Shown: piece after piece, positions 20,274-29,653 of the stretch | Numbering within the stretch: the first letter of the stretch is position 1 | Layout: each line of letters begins with the position of its first letter | DNA from: Herminiimonas sp. KBW02 | GTDB taxonomy: Bacteria > Pseudomonadota > Gammaproteobacteria > Burkholderiales > Burkholderiaceae_D | Assembly (NCBI RefSeq): GCF_003852535.1 | Contig: NZ_QAJP01000004.1 | Coordinates: 62,001 to 126,000, forward strand | Reading direction: 5' to 3' | Length of the DNA stretch: 64,000 bases | Translations under genes and position numbers: made by a program | The notes under the pieces: model-generated | What the model was told of the DNA's origin: nothing | The model's input: only the letters and a program-made list of their open reading frames with translations | The model's database searches: none

Positions 20274-21185
20274 ATGTCCATACAATGGTACCCAGGTCAC
20301 ATGAACGCCGCCCGCAAGAAGGCGGCGGAAGCCATGGAAAAGACCGACATGATCATCGAGGTGCTGGACGCGCGCGTACCGCAGGCCAGCCGTAATCCGA
20401 TGATCGAAGAGCTGCGCACCTTCCGCCAGCGTCCCTGCTTAAAGATACTTAACAAAAGCGACCTGGCCGATCCGGTCGCGACGAAGAAATGGCTGGATTT
20501 TTATAACAGCCAAAAGAATGTGCACGCGGTCGCCCTCAGCTGCAAGAAGCCATCCGACGTGGCCAAGATTCCGAGCCTGTGTTTAAAAATCGCTCCGCAT
20601 CGTGGTACGCCGCTCAAGCCTTTGCGCATCATGATCATGGGCATACCCAACGTCGGTAAATCGACGCTGATGAATGCACTGCTGAAAAAGCGCGTGGCCA
20701 AGGTAGGCGACGAACCGGCGGTCACCAAGACGCAACAGCGCCTGTATCTCGGCAACAATATGGTGCTGACCGATACCCCGGGCATGATGTGGCCCAAGAT
20801 CGAACATCCGAGCGATGGCCTGATGCTGGCAGCCAGCCACGCCATCGGCAGCAATGCCCTGATTGAAGAAGAAGTCGCGACCTTCCTCGCAGACGTGATC
20901 CTGGTGCACTATCCACAGCTGTTGACGGCGCGTTATGGTTTCCCGACCGAGGGGATAGATGGCGTCAGCGTGATCGAAGGCGTCGCCTTGCGTCGTGGTT
21001 TCCGTATCAAGGGTGGAGAACTGGATCTGGAGAAAGCGGCGCACACTTTCCTGCAGGATTACCGCGTCGGCGCAATTGGTCGCGTCAGCCTGGAGACACC
21101 GGAGAGCCGTATTGCCTTGCTCGCCAGTTATAAACCACCGCCATCATTGAGCGATGTGGAAGATGAAGTGGATGAAGAAGAATAA
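20274..21185 (+). CDS. ylqF: Ribosome biogenesis GTPase (RbgA/YlqF, circularly permuted)
   Basis: A 303-residue GTPase with permuted motif order: G4 NKSD (60-63) precedes G1 GIPNVGKS (123-130) and G3 DTPG (167-170). The start MSIQWYPGHMNAARKKAAE is the classic YlqF N-terminus, which fixes ATG at 20274 despite an open frame running 90 bp further upstream. In Bacillus RbgA matures the 50S subunit; proteobacterial homologues are assumed to do the same. It is followed by a strong terminator shared with the convergent groEL. Confidence 0.94.
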   Translation: MSIQWYPGHMNAARKKAAEAMEKTDMIIEVLDARVPQASRNPMIEELRTFRQRPCLKILNKSDLADPVATKKWLDFYNSQKNVHAVALSCKKPSDVAKIPSLCLKIAPHRGTPLKPLRIMIMGIPNVGKSTLMNALLKKRVAKVGDEPAVTKTQQRLYLGNNMVLTDTPGMMWPKIEHPSDGLMLAASHAIGSNALIEEEVATFLADVILVHYPQLLTARYGFPTEGIDGVSVIEGVALRRGFRIKGGELDLEKAAHTFLQDYRVGAIGRVSLETPESRIALLASYKPPPSLSDVEDEVDEEE

Positions 21186-21224
21186 GTGCAGATGTCAGCG
21201 TAATTGATTAGCTGAAGCACAAAC

Positions 21225-21261
21225 AAAAAGCCCGCAAGGCATAAACCTTGCGGGCTTTTTT
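21225..21261. terminator. Bidirectional rho-independent terminator between ylqF and groEL
   Basis: A perfect stem AAGCCCGCAAGG / CCTTGCGGGCTT with a short loop has A's on one side and T's on the other (six Ts on the plus strand, five As before the stem). It can therefore stop both converging transcripts. Confidence 0.92.
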
Positions 21262-21324
21262 GATGTGCGGGAAGCGCATCGGGCTTCGGCATCGTGCAGC
21301 ACGACGCCGAAAGCAGACCGGCAA

Positions 21325-22986
<1,662 letters not shown>

Positions 22987-23077
22987 TTATTCGTTGAGTG
23001 ACTGAATCACTGAATTCCGACTAGGAATGACACCGTTTCGAGCTCTGCGGCACGGCCGCCACGCTCGAGAAACGGAA

Positions 23078-23368
23078 TCACTTTTGTACGATTGCCATGA
23101 TGTCTTCTTCGCGCATCACGAGAACTTCGTTGCCATCAACTTTGACGGTTTGACCAGCATATTTGCCGAACAGAACGCGGTCGCCGACTTTAACGTCGAG
23201 TGGGCGTACTTTGCCGTCTTCGAGGATTTTGCCGTTGCCGATTGCCAGGATTTCACCTTGATCAGGCTTTTCAGCTGCTGCTTCAGGAATGATGAGGCCG
23301 GACGCAGTTTTTGTTTCCTGGTCGAGGCGCTTGACGATGACGCGATCGTGCAAAGGACGAAGGTTCAT
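23078..23368 (-). CDS. groS: Co-chaperonin GroES (Hsp10)
   Basis: A 96-residue co-chaperonin that caps the GroEL ring. It shows [18 protein letters not shown] at the start, the mobile-loop region [18 protein letters not shown], and the conserved [14 protein letters not shown] segment. It is the first gene of groESL, 106 bp before groEL. AAGGAG stands before the ATG. Transcription is predicted to start within the CIRCE operator upstream, so HrcA control is expected. Confidence 0.98.
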
Positions 23369-23479
23369 ACAAACTCCTTAGTTTTCAATAAGTTAGGGTG
23401 ATTTGCGGCATAAGGCTGCAAAGCTAGCTTTACAGTGCATACATGCCGCACTAGAAAGTTGGTCGTACGGGGAAAGTTG

Positions 23480-23506
23480 TTAGCACTCTCGCCAGGCGAG
23501 TGCTAA
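23480..23506 (-). promoter_or_regulatory. CIRCE operator (HrcA binding site) of groESL
   Basis: TTAGCACTC, nine spacer bases, then GAGTGCTAA: both arms match the CIRCE consensus with no mismatch. It overlaps the predicted transcription start of groESL, so binding of the HrcA repressor would block initiation. Confidence 0.96.
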
Positions 23507-23534
23507 GTATATGGATGCTTGTTGGATAATTCAA
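23506..23534 (-). promoter_or_regulatory. Predicted sigma70 promoter of groESL
   Basis: On the reverse strand, TTGAAT (23534-23529) and TATACT (23511-23506) stand 17 bp apart. The -10 abuts the CIRCE element. No sigma32-type promoter was recognised by eye. Confidence 0.65.
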
Positions 23535-23703
23535 GTGATCAATATAGGAATATTGAGTATAGGACCGAGGACTTTGGATTTTTTGGACTTGAATTTAATT
23601 ACTCAGCTTTGGACTAGTGTTGGGGGAAACTACTTATATATTCTAATAGTCTTTTGAAAAAATCGAGGAAGCGCAACTCTATGATTTTGAGAGCCAAAAA
23701 CGA

Positions 23704-23732
23704 TTGTATAATTGCAAGCTGAATTCTATACT
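23704..23732 (+). promoter_or_regulatory. Predicted promoter of the Panacea/cyclase-like pair
   Basis: TTGTAT and TATACT are separated by 17 bp, placing the start near 23739, 25 bp before the DUF4065 ATG. The surrounding 23535-23763 stretch is AT-rich and holds no gene. Weak TTGTA/TACAA arms flank the -10, a possible autoregulatory site. Confidence 0.5.
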
Positions 23733-23763
23733 GTACAAATAAACAGCCCTTTAAGGTGAAAAT

Positions 23764-24225
23764 ATGTCAGCTCCCCTCCAAGTTGCAAGTGAAATAGTCC
23801 GGCAACAGACGGCAGCCGGACGGAGCGCCCCTACAAACTTAGAGTTGCAGAAGTTGCTCTACTTTTGCCATGGTTGGCATTTGGCGCTATTAAAAACACC
23901 GCTTGTAGATGAGTCTTTTGAGGCGTGGAGATATGGACCTGTGTTGCCTAGTGTTTATCAAGCATTCAAGGTGTTTTCGTCTAATCCGATACCAGCAGAT
24001 CATCCATTGATTGCTCAACAACCCGCACTTACTAATGTTGATTCTGCTGCATTGGTGCGCAAAGTATTAGATGTTTATGGCAATCATTCTGGCTACCAAT
24101 TGGTTAATCTTTCTCACCACCCGGATGGCCCTTGGAAGCAAGTATGGAATTCGGGATCCAGTTTTAGCGACACAATAGATGACGCTATGATCCTTAATTA
24201 TTTCTCTAGTTTGGCAAATCACTAA
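23764..24225 (+). CDS. Panacea domain protein (DUF4065, SocA/GepA-like), putative antitoxin
   Basis: A 153-residue protein that reads across its length as a DUF4065/Panacea domain: NLELQKLLYFCHGWHLAL (residues about 26-43), then FEAWRYGPVLPSVYQAFK, and LSHHPDGPWKQVW near the C-terminus. Panacea domains are known as the neutralising part of many type II toxin-antitoxin pairs (PanA) and as the SocA proteolytic adaptor antitoxin. AAGGTG lies before the ATG and a good promoter lies upstream. The next gene starts 3 bp after the stop, so the two are almost certainly co-expressed. Base composition is clearly lower in GC than the flanking groESL and amidase genes, suggesting horizontal gain. Confidence 0.88.
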   Translation: MSAPLQVASEIVRQQTAAGRSAPTNLELQKLLYFCHGWHLALLKTPLVDESFEAWRYGPVLPSVYQAFKVFSSNPIPADHPLIAQQPALTNVDSAALVRKVLDVYGNHSGYQLVNLSHHPDGPWKQVWNSGSSFSDTIDDAMILNYFSSLANH

Positions 24226-24228
24226 ACG

Positions 24229-25164
24229 ATGGCTGATTCGCATGTTATTAAAGGAGAGGTAGTGCCCTCGCTGGATAAAGTCAAATTACCTGAACAGGTG
24301 TCTTCGGAAAGTGGTGGGCTTGTTGAGTTCGCAGATAGCCCGAAAGGCGTGAAATACGAGGAGCGAGTTGTTGCGTTTGTCGATATTCTCGGTTTTAGCG
24401 AAATTATTAGAAAATCTAGAAGCGACCCGGAATTGGTTGCTCGTATTTTTGATGCGTTAGATGTGCGCAATGATGATTGGGCGAAGGTGTACGCTGCAGA
24501 AATTGGGGCAGTCAAGAATCCAGAAGAGTTTGATGAATTCTTTTATTCTTTTTCAGATTTCATAACTATGTCAGTCAAGCCAGAGGCTGAGGATATAGGT
24601 TTATTGATTTATACAATTTTCAAAGTATGTCGTCAGCTGTTAGGACGAGGTTTTGCAAGTCGAGGTGGGATCGCTGAAGGGCAGCTTTTTCACCGGAATG
24701 GAAATGTCGCCGAGGGGAAAGCTAGCGCTGCATCTTCTATGATTTTTGGGCCAGCTTTTATTGATGCGTATCAATTTGAGTCTGCCCATGCAGATGGGCC
24801 TCGTGTGATTTTGCAGGGAAAAGTTTGGCAAAAAATAGAAGATTACAAACGAAAAAATCCAAATACCAAACTCACTAAATTTTTTAAAGTACATATTAAA
24901 AGGGCAGAGGACGGCCCCGCGTTTATTGATTTATTCGCAGATTTTCATACGAATGAATACTATGAAAATCATCGTGATCTTGATTCTGAAATGGATCGTA
25001 TTAAGAATTACATATGCGAGTCATTGGATGAATCAATTGATCGTCCCCTTCATTTTAAAAAGAATGCTCAGCTTGCGAATGAGTTTAATCTAGCTATACG
25101 TACAGCCGAAAAGCATGCACATATGATTCCTGGTTCAAAATTGCCAAAGCGCTCTAACTCTTAA
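24229..25164 (+). CDS. Class III nucleotide-cyclase-like protein, putative Panacea partner
   Basis: A 311-residue soluble protein without close functional label. Residues 47-190 follow the class III adenylate/guanylate cyclase order: AFVDILGFSEII (metal Asp 52), FFYSFSDFITMS (second metal-type Asp 110), FASRGGIAEGQ (145 region), GPAFIDAYQFESA (174-186). In the last block the positions that are Asn and Arg in active cyclases read Ile178 and Gln182, so activity is doubtful. The N-terminal 40 residues are hydrophilic. The C-terminal 110 residues are charged and match nothing I know. The 3-bp gap to the Panacea gene makes it the natural toxin or effector candidate. Low GC as for its partner. Confidence 0.62.
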   Translation: MADSHVIKGEVVPSLDKVKLPEQVSSESGGLVEFADSPKGVKYEERVVAFVDILGFSEIIRKSRSDPELVARIFDALDVRNDDWAKVYAAEIGAVKNPEEFDEFFYSFSDFITMSVKPEAEDIGLLIYTIFKVCRQLLGRGFASRGGIAEGQLFHRNGNVAEGKASAASSMIFGPAFIDAYQFESAHADGPRVILQGKVWQKIEDYKRKNPNTKLTKFFKVHIKRAEDGPAFIDLFADFHTNEYYENHRDLDSEMDRIKNYICESLDESIDRPLHFKKNAQLANEFNLAIRTAEKHAHMIPGSKLPKRSNS

Positions 25165-25478
25165 TAATTTAGTGCATATCCGCTTAGTAATCGAATAGGA
25201 CCATTTCGGTCGGTAGATAGCGTTGCGCCTTACGACATTTCAATAGAAGTACATTTTCTTTGAATGGATATAGGGATATGTCCTCATTTCAGGCAATCAA
25301 AGTTGTGAAAATTTGGTGGTATTAATGGGGAGTTGATCGCAGTCTGATGGCCTACCATCAGAGATGGTGACACCAGAGACCATACGGGTACTGTATGGTG
25401 TAGATGTGGCAGCCTTCCATTCGCTGCATGGCCATGTAGCGTTTCATCCGGTGTCACGATAACTTTCATCCAGACATG
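25165..25478. other. Intergenic region with clustered inverted repeats
   Basis: A 314-bp gap between two converging transcription units. It holds TCTGATGG-CCTA-CCATCAGA (25343-25362) and ACCATAC/GTATGGT (25379-25399). GCAGC/GCTGC (25409-25427) and the palindrome CATGGCCATG (25427-25436) follow. An outer pair TGACACC/GGTGTCA (25368-25374 with 25450-25456) would close the last three into a branched structure. A 61-codon frame on the reverse strand (25469-25284) starts 10 bp after the DUF1116 stop but matches nothing. No T-tract terminator is present. Confidence 0.5.
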
Positions 25479-26603
25479 CTATTTTGCGCGTGCGACCTCG
25501 TTTGGATCCGCAAACAACTCCGTAGACACCTCAAACACCCCACGTCCTATTAAGCCCGCTTCCGCTGCATGATCCAGTATCGCCAGATTGACCATAGGCG
25601 GGCAATCATTGCTCAGTATGCTTTTCAAATCAACGATACCGCTGCGGGAGTTCACGACTTGTGATCTGTGCATGTGCAAGTCTTCCGGCAAATATTGTGC
25701 CCAATCCCGCGCCAGGCTGGGTACGTAAGCGAGCGCTTGTGCGCCCAGTCCCGAGAAATCAATGACGGCGCTGTCGCCTATCGCGCCCAATGCAGTCGTG
25801 AGTTCGTGCCCGACAAAGCGGGTACCTTGTGGTGGCGTGGCGGGTATGGTTTGCCAGATAGACGTATCGCGCAGGCGATAACCGAAGGCGAGGCCGTTAC
25901 CACCTGCAGCGACGATATGACCGGTTTGTTCCAGGCGCAGCGAGCATGCTGCCATCAGCAACGGTAGTACAAAACCGGGGTTGGCGAGTATGACTTGTCT
26001 GTCTCGTGCGTGTAGTGCATCCAGCTGTGCCGCCAGTGCCGCATTGGCACGTGCGGTGAGTGCATGGCATTCTTCGCCGCCTTGCAACGCATAGTGTATG
26101 GCTGGCGACAGTGCGGGTGGATGCGCTTGTACAACTGGTTTTAATACATGCATGCCGAATTGCGACAACAGTTGCAACTGCGCGCGTGTACCGGCTACCG
26201 GTTTGCCGAAGCGCAGTGCGGGCGCAGGTCCTTCCACCAGCGGCGCATAGCGCGTGCTGTCATTGCTACGGACGACGAACAGCGGCATGGAGGCTGATAC
26301 CACTTGTGCCAGTGGCGTGACCAGACCGTGATCCTGCGCCGGGAGCAGCTTGATTTTTTCTTGTGCCAGCAGCTCTGTCGCAGCGCCATGATCGTCAGCA
26401 AGTCCTTCAAACAGGATGGCTTCGATCGCCGCCTGGCGGATCGGGGCTGGTAGCTCACCTGTCAACGGTGGGCCAGCGTGCAGGAGTACATAGTCTGAAA
26501 GATCAGGCAATGCCTGTGTACGTAGCTGAACATCGGTCCAGCGTATGTCGTCGTAGCGGCTGGCTATTTGTACGATTTCTTCATCGAACTTGCTGGTAGT
26601 CAT
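25479..26603 (-). CDS. DUF1116 family protein (AllG/YlbE-like)
   Basis: A 374-residue protein of the DUF1116 family, whose E. coli member AllG (YlbE) belongs to the oxamate carbamoyltransferase gene set. Seen: an N-terminal region DIRWTDVQLRTQALPDLSDY, a mid segment HYALQGGEECHALTARANAAL (catalytic-looking E-E-C-H), and IVAAGGNGLAFGYRLRD with VGHELTTALGAIGDSAVIDFSGLGAQAL, the conserved glycine-rich C-terminal part. ATG at 26603 is used; the longer open frame overlaps the amidase gene. It is the last gene of the reverse-strand catabolic operon, 19 bp after the amidase. The usual partners AllF (FdrA) and AllH are absent here. A carbamoyl-group transfer role is inference. Confidence 0.8.
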   Translation of the reverse strand: MTTSKFDEEIVQIASRYDDIRWTDVQLRTQALPDLSDYVLLHAGPPLTGELPAPIRQAAIEAILFEGLADDHGAATELLAQEKIKLLPAQDHGLVTPLAQVVSASMPLFVVRSNDSTRYAPLVEGPAPALRFGKPVAGTRAQLQLLSQFGMHVLKPVVQAHPPALSPAIHYALQGGEECHALTARANAALAAQLDALHARDRQVILANPGFVLPLLMAACSLRLEQTGHIVAAGGNGLAFGYRLRDTSIWQTIPATPPQGTRFVGHELTTALGAIGDSAVIDFSGLGAQALAYVPSLARDWAQYLPEDLHMHRSQVVNSRSGIVDLKSILSNDCPPMVNLAILDHAAEAGLIGRGVFEVSTELFADPNEVARAK

Positions 26604-26622
26604 GGCTGTTCTCCGTGAGGGT

Positions 26623-27831
26623 TCAATACGCAATACGAGCCTGCAACTGGTGCGCTGCATGCAGCACGATCTCATCGCAACCGCGGCCACCGATGATGGA
26701 CAATCCAACCGGTGCGCCGTTGACCTGTATCCACGGCATGCTGAGTTGCGGTAAGCCTGCCAGTCCTGCGATGCAGAGCAATTGTTGCGAGCGCATACGG
26801 ATGTCATCGACTGCCGCAGCGTCAGCGGCGAGTAGCGGTGCTGGTGTCGGTACGGTCGGGATCACGATGACCTTATGTTGATCATCCAGGATGTGGTTCA
26901 GTGCGCGGATGGCGGCTACCCTGACTTCCTGCGCGCTGCGGACCTGACCTGCAGTGACGCCAGAGGCGATATCGAAGCGACGACGGATATCCTCGCCCAG
27001 TTCTTCTGCATGGCGCGATACCCAGACGCCGTGTTCCATCCATGCTTCTGATGCCTGCAGGATACGGAAGGCGCCAGCCCAGTTGCTTAATTCCAGCGCG
27101 CTCGTTACCGGAACAAAATCTACTTGCTGGCTTTTCAGGTCATTGAAAGCCTGCAGGACGGCCGGATCGAGCAGATTATTGATGACAGCATCGTTGAGTG
27201 CGACGAAGACTGGTTCTGTGTCGGTGGTTTCTGCATGTGCCAGTGCACAGAAAGTTTGCTCCAGATGTTGCAGGTTACGGGCAAACCAGCCGACTGTATC
27301 AAAGCTATGCGCCAGCACCAGGCAACCATGTCCTGACAAGCGGCCATGCGTAGGTCGCATGCCCCACACACCGCAGTAGCTGGCCGGTAGCCGCACCGAG
27401 CCGCCGCAATCCGTGCCCAGCGCAACATCGGCCAGGCCTGCTGCGACTGCTGCGACCGAACCGGATGATGAACCTCCGGGCAGGCGATCCGGGCTGGCCG
27501 GGTTACGTGGTACGCCGTAATGCACATTGATACCAGCGAGGCTGTAGGTGAGTTCGTCTGTCAGTGTTTTACCGACGAAGGTGGCACCGCCGGACAAGAG
27601 GCGTTCGACTGCGGTTGCATGTTTGTTCGCAACCTCATGATCGGAAAACCAGACCGGGTTACCAGCGCCAGTGCGCGTACCGGCGATGTCGAATACATCC
27701 TTGACTGCAAAGCGTATGCCTTCCAGATTGTTGTTGACTGGTCGGTGCGCCTGTAAGGAATAACCATATGCCTCAGTCAGGAAAGCACCGCCGGTATCTG
27801 GTTGTAACTGACTCATGAGCGGGATGTTCAT
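26623..27831 (-). CDS. Amidase (amidase-signature family, AtzE/GatA-like)
   Basis: A 402-residue amidase-signature hydrolase with a Ser-cisSer-Lys triad: K44 in FAVKDVFDIAG, the Gly/Ser loop GGSSSGS at 119-125, and the nucleophile S145 in DCGGSVRLPA. Such enzymes cut carboxamides or ureido groups; members include AtzE, allophanate hydrolase and ureidomalonase. It overlaps the AtzH-like gene by 4 bp (ATGA). The pairing of an amidase with an AtzH-like protein recalls cyanuric acid catabolism, but no cyanuric acid hydrolase is present here, so the substrate is unknown. Confidence 0.9.
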   Translation of the reverse strand: MNIPLMSQLQPDTGGAFLTEAYGYSLQAHRPVNNNLEGIRFAVKDVFDIAGTRTGAGNPVWFSDHEVANKHATAVERLLSGGATFVGKTLTDELTYSLAGINVHYGVPRNPASPDRLPGGSSSGSVAAVAAGLADVALGTDCGGSVRLPASYCGVWGMRPTHGRLSGHGCLVLAHSFDTVGWFARNLQHLEQTFCALAHAETTDTEPVFVALNDAVINNLLDPAVLQAFNDLKSQQVDFVPVTSALELSNWAGAFRILQASEAWMEHGVWVSRHAEELGEDIRRRFDIASGVTAGQVRSAQEVRVAAIRALNHILDDQHKVIVIPTVPTPAPLLAADAAAVDDIRMRSQQLLCIAGLAGLPQLSMPWIQVNGAPVGLSIIGGRGCDEIVLHAAHQLQARIAY

Positions 27832-28211
27832 TTGACGTCCATCCAGCTCACGTGGGCAGCGACGACATGCCAGCCATCCGGGAATTTCACCCAGGTCTGG
27901 GTTTGTCGGCCTATGCGCGTATCGCCGTTTTTACTAAAGGTGATGTTGGCGACCGCACAGTCGGTGCCGAAGGTGGTGACGTGTCGGCTGGTGACCGTTC
28001 GCGCCAGGTTGGCAGCCGGGCGCTGTGAACGGAAATCACGGATGGCGTCGTAGCCGACCAGATTTTCCGTGGCGCCATAGCGCAGCGTGGCGTCGTTGTT
28101 CCAGAATAGTTCGTCCAGTTTGACCACATCGTTACCGACCAGAGCTTGTTCGTAAGCATCGAACGCCAGCTCGACTTCTTGCAGGGTAGGGGCGTGATTG
28201 ATATCCATCAT
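27828..28211 (-). CDS. AtzH-like protein (DUF3225, SnoaL/NTF2 fold)
   Basis: A 127-residue single-domain protein of NTF2-like fold. The DUF3225/AtzH wording is clear: FDAYEQALVGNDVVKLDELFWN, then ATRYG-type RYGATENLVGYDAI, and the C-terminal GRQTQTWVKFPDGWHVVAAHVSWM. AtzH of Pseudomonas sp. ADP is a small decarboxylating amidohydrolase acting on dicarboxyurea. The start at 28211 overlaps the amidohydrolase stop (ATGA), and the 3' end overlaps the amidase start, so the three genes are translationally coupled. A second ATG follows immediately. Confidence 0.87.
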   Translation of the reverse strand: MMDINHAPTLQEVELAFDAYEQALVGNDVVKLDELFWNNDATLRYGATENLVGYDAIRDFRSQRPAANLARTVTSRHVTTFGTDCAVANITFSKNGDTRIGRQTQTWVKFPDGWHVVAAHVSWMDVK

Positions 28212-29473
28212 GCCGCCTTTGCAACGGGAAGTATCGTCGCGTTGGAGTCGAAACGTTCGCCGGCACGGTAGCAGCACACAGGGAACAGCATGCGATCGGT
28301 GATGACTTGTGTGCCTTCGTTATCGTGCAGTGCCCAGCGGCCGCGCTGGTCTTCCATCACGCTGACGTCTGCCACGCCACCGATTTTGAGGGTGCCGATT
28401 TCATCTTCCATGCCTGCCAGTTTGGCGGCATTGCTGGTGACCATGGCGACGACATGATTGAGTGGAAGACCGACCGCCAGCATGCTGCTCATTGCGGAGA
28501 CCAGGCTGAAGCGCTCATTGCCCTTGAAGATGTGCACGCTTTCATCCGGGTGCCAGTTGGGTGTGCCAGCCGGCGGCGGCACGATGGTGTTGTAACCGTG
28601 CATATCTGCACCCAGGGTATCCGGGATGACGCCTGCATCGAGTACGATGCGCGCGGTTTTGAAGCTGAAGTGCGAGCCGTGGCCGACGTCTATCTTCAGG
28701 CCGCGAGCGATCGCTTCTTTCACCATAGGATGGATGGAACCGTTGACTTCCACGAAGCCACCCGGATGACGGCTGAACGGATGGGCGAGGATGTCGCCTG
28801 GTTTCAGCATGTCTACAACCTGATTGAAGATGCTGTCCGGGTTGACTGGCGAGCCACCGTCTTCCGGTTTCGGCCAGAGCTGACCGAAGTGTATATATAC
28901 AGGCAGCGCAGCTTCGCGTCCGATCTGCGACGCGATGCGCATGACATCAACGCCCCAGCGTGCAAAGCCGCCGACTTCTGCATGTGCTTTCAGGCCGCGT
29001 ACGATGTCGCCGTTCTTTTTGGCGGCGGTAACGGTCGCTTCCACGTCGAGGCAATCCGGGCGATATAGCTCAGGATAAAAATGTCCCTCCAGGCCGCCTA
29101 CCAGATAGGCAGACATATAAGACAGCACGCGCGTCTTCGATGGTTCGATTACATATTGGCGGAAGCCGGGCAGGGTAATGCAGCTGGCGCCACCCTGGTC
29201 GACGATGGTGGTAACGCCTGAATACACGCCGCACATATCGGCGTTGAGGCCGAAGCGACCGGTTACGCCCTGGTATACATGGCCATGCGTATCAATCAGG
29301 CCGGGAGTGACCAGTTTGTCGCGGCAATCCACTACTGTCGTTTTACTGTCCGGAGGCGTGATATCGCGTTCTACAGCGGCAATGACATCATCTTTGATCA
29401 ATATATCGAATACACCATCGCGGTTGGCCTTTGGATCAATGACGTGGCCGCCCTTGAGAAGAATATGATTCAT
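28208..29473 (-). CDS. Amidohydrolase/deacetylase-family metallohydrolase
   Basis: A 421-residue TIM-barrel metal-dependent hydrolase. It has the metal-binding HxH in GLIDTHGHVYQG (H63, H65), a SGVTTIVDQGGAS block, further metal-ligand histidines in GLKAHAEVGG and YIHFGQL, and the catalytic aspartate region LGADMHGYN. It groups by wording with the Atu3266-type deacetylase/dihydroorotase-like subfamily. The substrate is probably a cyclic amide, imide or N-acyl compound. AAAGGAG precedes the ATG. It is the first gene of the reverse-strand operon and its promoter carries two copies of the regulon palindrome. Confidence 0.9.
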   Translation of the reverse strand: MNHILLKGGHVIDPKANRDGVFDILIKDDVIAAVERDITPPDSKTTVVDCRDKLVTPGLIDTHGHVYQGVTGRFGLNADMCGVYSGVTTIVDQGGASCITLPGFRQYVIEPSKTRVLSYMSAYLVGGLEGHFYPELYRPDCLDVEATVTAAKKNGDIVRGLKAHAEVGGFARWGVDVMRIASQIGREAALPVYIHFGQLWPKPEDGGSPVNPDSIFNQVVDMLKPGDILAHPFSRHPGGFVEVNGSIHPMVKEAIARGLKIDVGHGSHFSFKTARIVLDAGVIPDTLGADMHGYNTIVPPPAGTPNWHPDESVHIFKGNERFSLVSAMSSMLAVGLPLNHVVAMVTSNAAKLAGMEDEIGTLKIGGVADVSVMEDQRGRWALHDNEGTQVITDRMLFPVCCYRAGERFDSNATILPVAKAA

Positions 29474-29498
29474 GGCAACTCCTTTAAGTTAAAATAAT

Positions 29499-29514
29499 AT
29501 GTGGTGCACCGCAT
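29499..29514. promoter_or_regulatory. Regulon operator copy 1 (ATGTGG-TGCA-CCGCAT)
   Basis: A 16-bp inverted repeat with one mismatched pair. The symmetry extends outwards to 22 bp (29496-29517). It lies 26 bp upstream of the amidohydrolase start and about 38 bp from copy 2. Likely bound by the adjacent MarR-family regulator. Confidence 0.75.
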
Positions 29515-29529
29515 ATTCTATGCCAACTT

Positions 29530-29558
29530 TAAATAAATGTGGTGCACCACATTTGCAA
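29530..29558 (-). promoter_or_regulatory. Predicted promoter of the amidohydrolase operon
   Basis: On the reverse strand TTGCAA (29558-29553) and TATTTA (29535-29530) stand 17 bp apart. Operator copy 2 fills the spacer exactly, so a bound regulator would block RNA polymerase. Confidence 0.42.
29535..29554. promoter_or_regulatory. Regulon operator copy 2, perfect 20-bp palindrome
   Basis: AAATGTGGTGCACCACATTT is fully self-complementary. It is the best of four copies in the cluster and sits between the divergent amidohydrolase operon and the MarR gene. Confidence 0.82.
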
Positions 29559-29653
29559 TCTATTTTTATTGTCGTTTTTGTTGTGGATTCACATATACTT
29601 CTGGTTTGTGGCATACCGGATTCCATCCTGTTCCCTTATATACCCGACCATTC

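Noticed and set aside
25284-25469. A 61-codon reverse-strand frame just after the DUF1116 gene
   Set aside because: The first dozen residues look protein-like, but the rest follows the inverted-repeat cluster and matches no family; it could be a gene remnant but cannot be supported.
23369-25478. Looking for insertion sequence ends or attachment-site repeats bounding the Panacea/cyclase-like island
   Set aside because: No transposase, integrase, tRNA or convincing flanking direct repeat was found; the transfer idea rests only on base composition and context.
26623-28211. Calling the amidase/AtzH-like pair a cyanuric acid pathway
   Set aside because: No AtzD-type cyanuric acid hydrolase and no AtzG are present; the pair alone does not define the substrate.
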